Assembly (NCBI GenBank): GCA_035701665.1
Contig: DASSRQ010000286.1
Coordinates: 1 to 6,286, forward strand
Length of the DNA stretch: 6,286 nucleotides
Source: DASSRQ01 sp035701665
GTDB lineage: Bacteria > Vulcanimicrobiota > Vulcanimicrobiia > Vulcanimicrobiales > Vulcanimicrobiaceae
Reading direction: 5' to 3'
Below, piece by piece: positions 5,237-6,286 of the stretch. Below the pieces are notes generated by a model that saw only the letters and a list, made by a program, of their open reading frames with translations, was not told where the DNA came from and searched no databases. Both the position numbers and the translations under genes were made by a program. Within the stretch, counting starts at the first letter, position 1, and every line of letters begins with the position of its first letter.

Positions 5237-6286
5237 ATGAGCAGGCGGACCGCCGTGGCCGCAGCCGTCACCTTCGTAGCGGTTGTGCTGCTGGGAATCG
5301 AGGCGTTCTCGTGGCCGCAAAGCGCGCGTTTCGGTGCGCTAAGCGCAAGTACGTTCCGCTGCACTGTCCGGCTCGACACCGTCTCCGATTTGGATCGCGC
5401 CGCCGGCCTGCGGCAAGGCGACTTCATCGACCTGCAGCGCATGAGCACCGCGGGGCGCACGGCCGGAGTATTTCACAATACGCCCACGCAAGCCGGGCGC
5501 GCCGGAGAACGCTTCGACGTTGCCGTATCGCGCACGGGTCGCGAGCTTCGCATTCCCTACACGCTTCGCCATACGGATCCGTTCGCGACGTTTGCCGCGC
5601 AGATGCTCTTCAAAATCGTCTTGATAGGCATCGCGGCATTCTTGCTTTGGCGAGGTTCGGACGCATCGTCGGTCACGCTCGCGATTTGGTGCACCGGCGT
5701 CGGTCTTGGATTGCCCGATGCCTGGTGGGGTGCGCTGCCCGTGTGGGGACGCATCGGCGGCGGCCTGATTACGTCGCTCCTGTGGACGTTTTCGCCGTTC
5801 GTTTTATATCTTGTCGTCGAGTCGCTTGCGACGGGCGTTTCGCCTTGGGAAAAACGCGTTGCCCGCGCAGCCATGTTGGTGCTGCTCGTTCCGTCCGTCG
5901 TCGTAAACTGCATCAACGCGACCGCGCAAGCGATCGGCGGATGCGCGTTCCTCGACGTTCCGGCGTGGCCGGTCGCCGCGGCCTTCACTGCTTCGCAAGG
6001 CGTGATCATTGCATTTTTTGTGCTGGGCTACATGCGCACTGCAGGCCTGGCGCGCGAACGCATTCGCTGGGTCTTTTACGCCTTTCTCGTCAGCCGCGCC
6101 GGCGTATTGCTAAACTTGGTCAACCGGCTTGCGGTTCACCCGTTGCATCTTTCCGGATTCGAATGGGCTACGGTCGTGGTCTTTCCGCTCGGATGCGCAT
6201 ATGCGATTCTGCGCCACCGGTTGTTCAACGTCAATTTCGTGCTGAACCGCACGCTGGCATATACGTTTCTGACGACTGCGGTCGTC
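5237..6286 (+). CDS. PDZ-like, multi-pass membrane sensor protein (3' end outside window)
   Basis: The frame is open for 350 codons to the window edge, so only the N-terminal part is seen. It has an N-terminal membrane segment (about 6-24) and then an extracytoplasmic region with a PDZ-like stretch: DRAAGLRQGDFIDL (53-66) followed by FDVAVSRTGRELRIPYTL (93-110). Six or seven further hydrophobic segments follow, roughly 118-138, 145-162, 173-195, 210-228, 244-265, 277-297 and 308-324. RERIRWVFYAF (273-283) and AYAILRHRLFNVNFVLNRTLAYT (321-343) closely resemble the end of the membrane domain of multi-pass histidine kinases, so a kinase or related output domain probably follows. A GGDEF or phosphatase output cannot be excluded. 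An in-frame stop at 5225-5227 makes ATG 5237 the first start, with no ribosome binding site. It is divergent from the DsrE-like gene. Confidence 0.75.
   Translation, partial: MSRRTAVAAAVTFVAVVLLGIEAFSWPQSARFGALSASTFRCTVRLDTVSDLDRAAGLRQGDFIDLQRMSTAGRTAGVFHNTPTQAGRAGERFDVAVSRTGRELRIPYTLRHTDPFATFAAQMLFKIVLIGIAAFLLWRGSDASSVTLAIWCTGVGLGLPDAWWGALPVWGRIGGGLITSLLWTFSPFVLYLVVESLATGVSPWEKRVARAAMLVLLVPSVVVNCINATAQAIGGCAFLDVPAWPVAAAFTASQGVIIAFFVLGYMRTAGLARERIRWVFYAFLVSRAGVLLNLVNRLAVHPLHLSGFEWATVVVFPLGCAYAILRHRLFNVNFVLNRTLAYTFLTTAVV

Noticed and set aside
5168..5320. N-terminal extension of the DsrE-like gene to an ATG at 5320
   Set aside because: It would bury the signal peptide behind 51 polar residues and overlap the sensor gene; GAGGAG supports 5167.
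5557..6009. 150-codon open frame on the minus strand
   Set aside because: It is antisense to the membrane sensor, whose helices and LRHRLF motif establish the coding strand.

Overview
The window is compact, GC-rich bacterial chromosomal DNA with nine protein-coding genes on both strands. Several of them overlap, and no RNA gene, insertion sequence or CRISPR array was seen. A lipoprotein next to a possible beta-barrel protein, an exported DsrE-like protein and a PDZ-like multi-pass sensor suggest a diderm, environmental, probably aerobic heterotroph from a poorly sampled lineage. The overall style (GC-rich, leaderless-looking sensor gene, interspersed-repeat-like intergenic DNA) reminds me of Eremiobacterota (WPS-2) or similar soil phyla. 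That placement is a guess and no marker gene is present to test it.

Positions 115-2433 (minus strand) hold a tight three-gene operon. It runs from an Mpo1-like/DUF962 membrane protein to tryptophan 2,3-dioxygenase (kynA) and then a kynureninase-family PLP enzyme (kynU-like). A 4-nt GTGA overlap joins the first two genes and a 17-nt overlap joins the last two. A stem-loop with a U-tract lies about 25 nt after the last stop. KynA and KynU catalyse the first and third steps of tryptophan breakdown to anthranilate; the formamidase for the middle step is not in the window.

Positions 2504-3860 (plus strand) hold two unrecognised envelope genes that overlap by 17 nt: a lipoprotein with a clear lipobox, and an exported protein that looks beta-rich. 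The second overlaps convergently, by 35 nt, with a minus-strand gene of the O6-alkylguanine-DNA alkyltransferase family (3826-4329). Its active-site Cys is replaced by Ala (PAHRV in place of PCHRV), which makes it an alkyltransferase-like (ATL) protein that should bind and flag alkylated DNA rather than repair it. Its ATG shares two bases with the ATG of a divergent 41-codon acidic protein carrying an SFPASDPP motif (4328-4453), so the two start codons lie in one CATG.

Positions 4457-6286 hold an exported DsrE-like protein on the minus strand. It is divergent from a plus-strand PDZ-like, multi-pass membrane sensor that runs off the window end and was probably a histidine kinase or similar signalling protein. 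A good sigma-70-type promoter in the 69-bp gap would place the transcription start at, or within two bases of, the sensor's ATG, which predicts a leaderless mRNA.

The best leads are the Cys-less full-length alkyltransferase, the shared CATG start, the coupling of an Mpo1-like protein to tryptophan catabolism, and the leaderless sensor. I did not see a clearly new multi-gene system.
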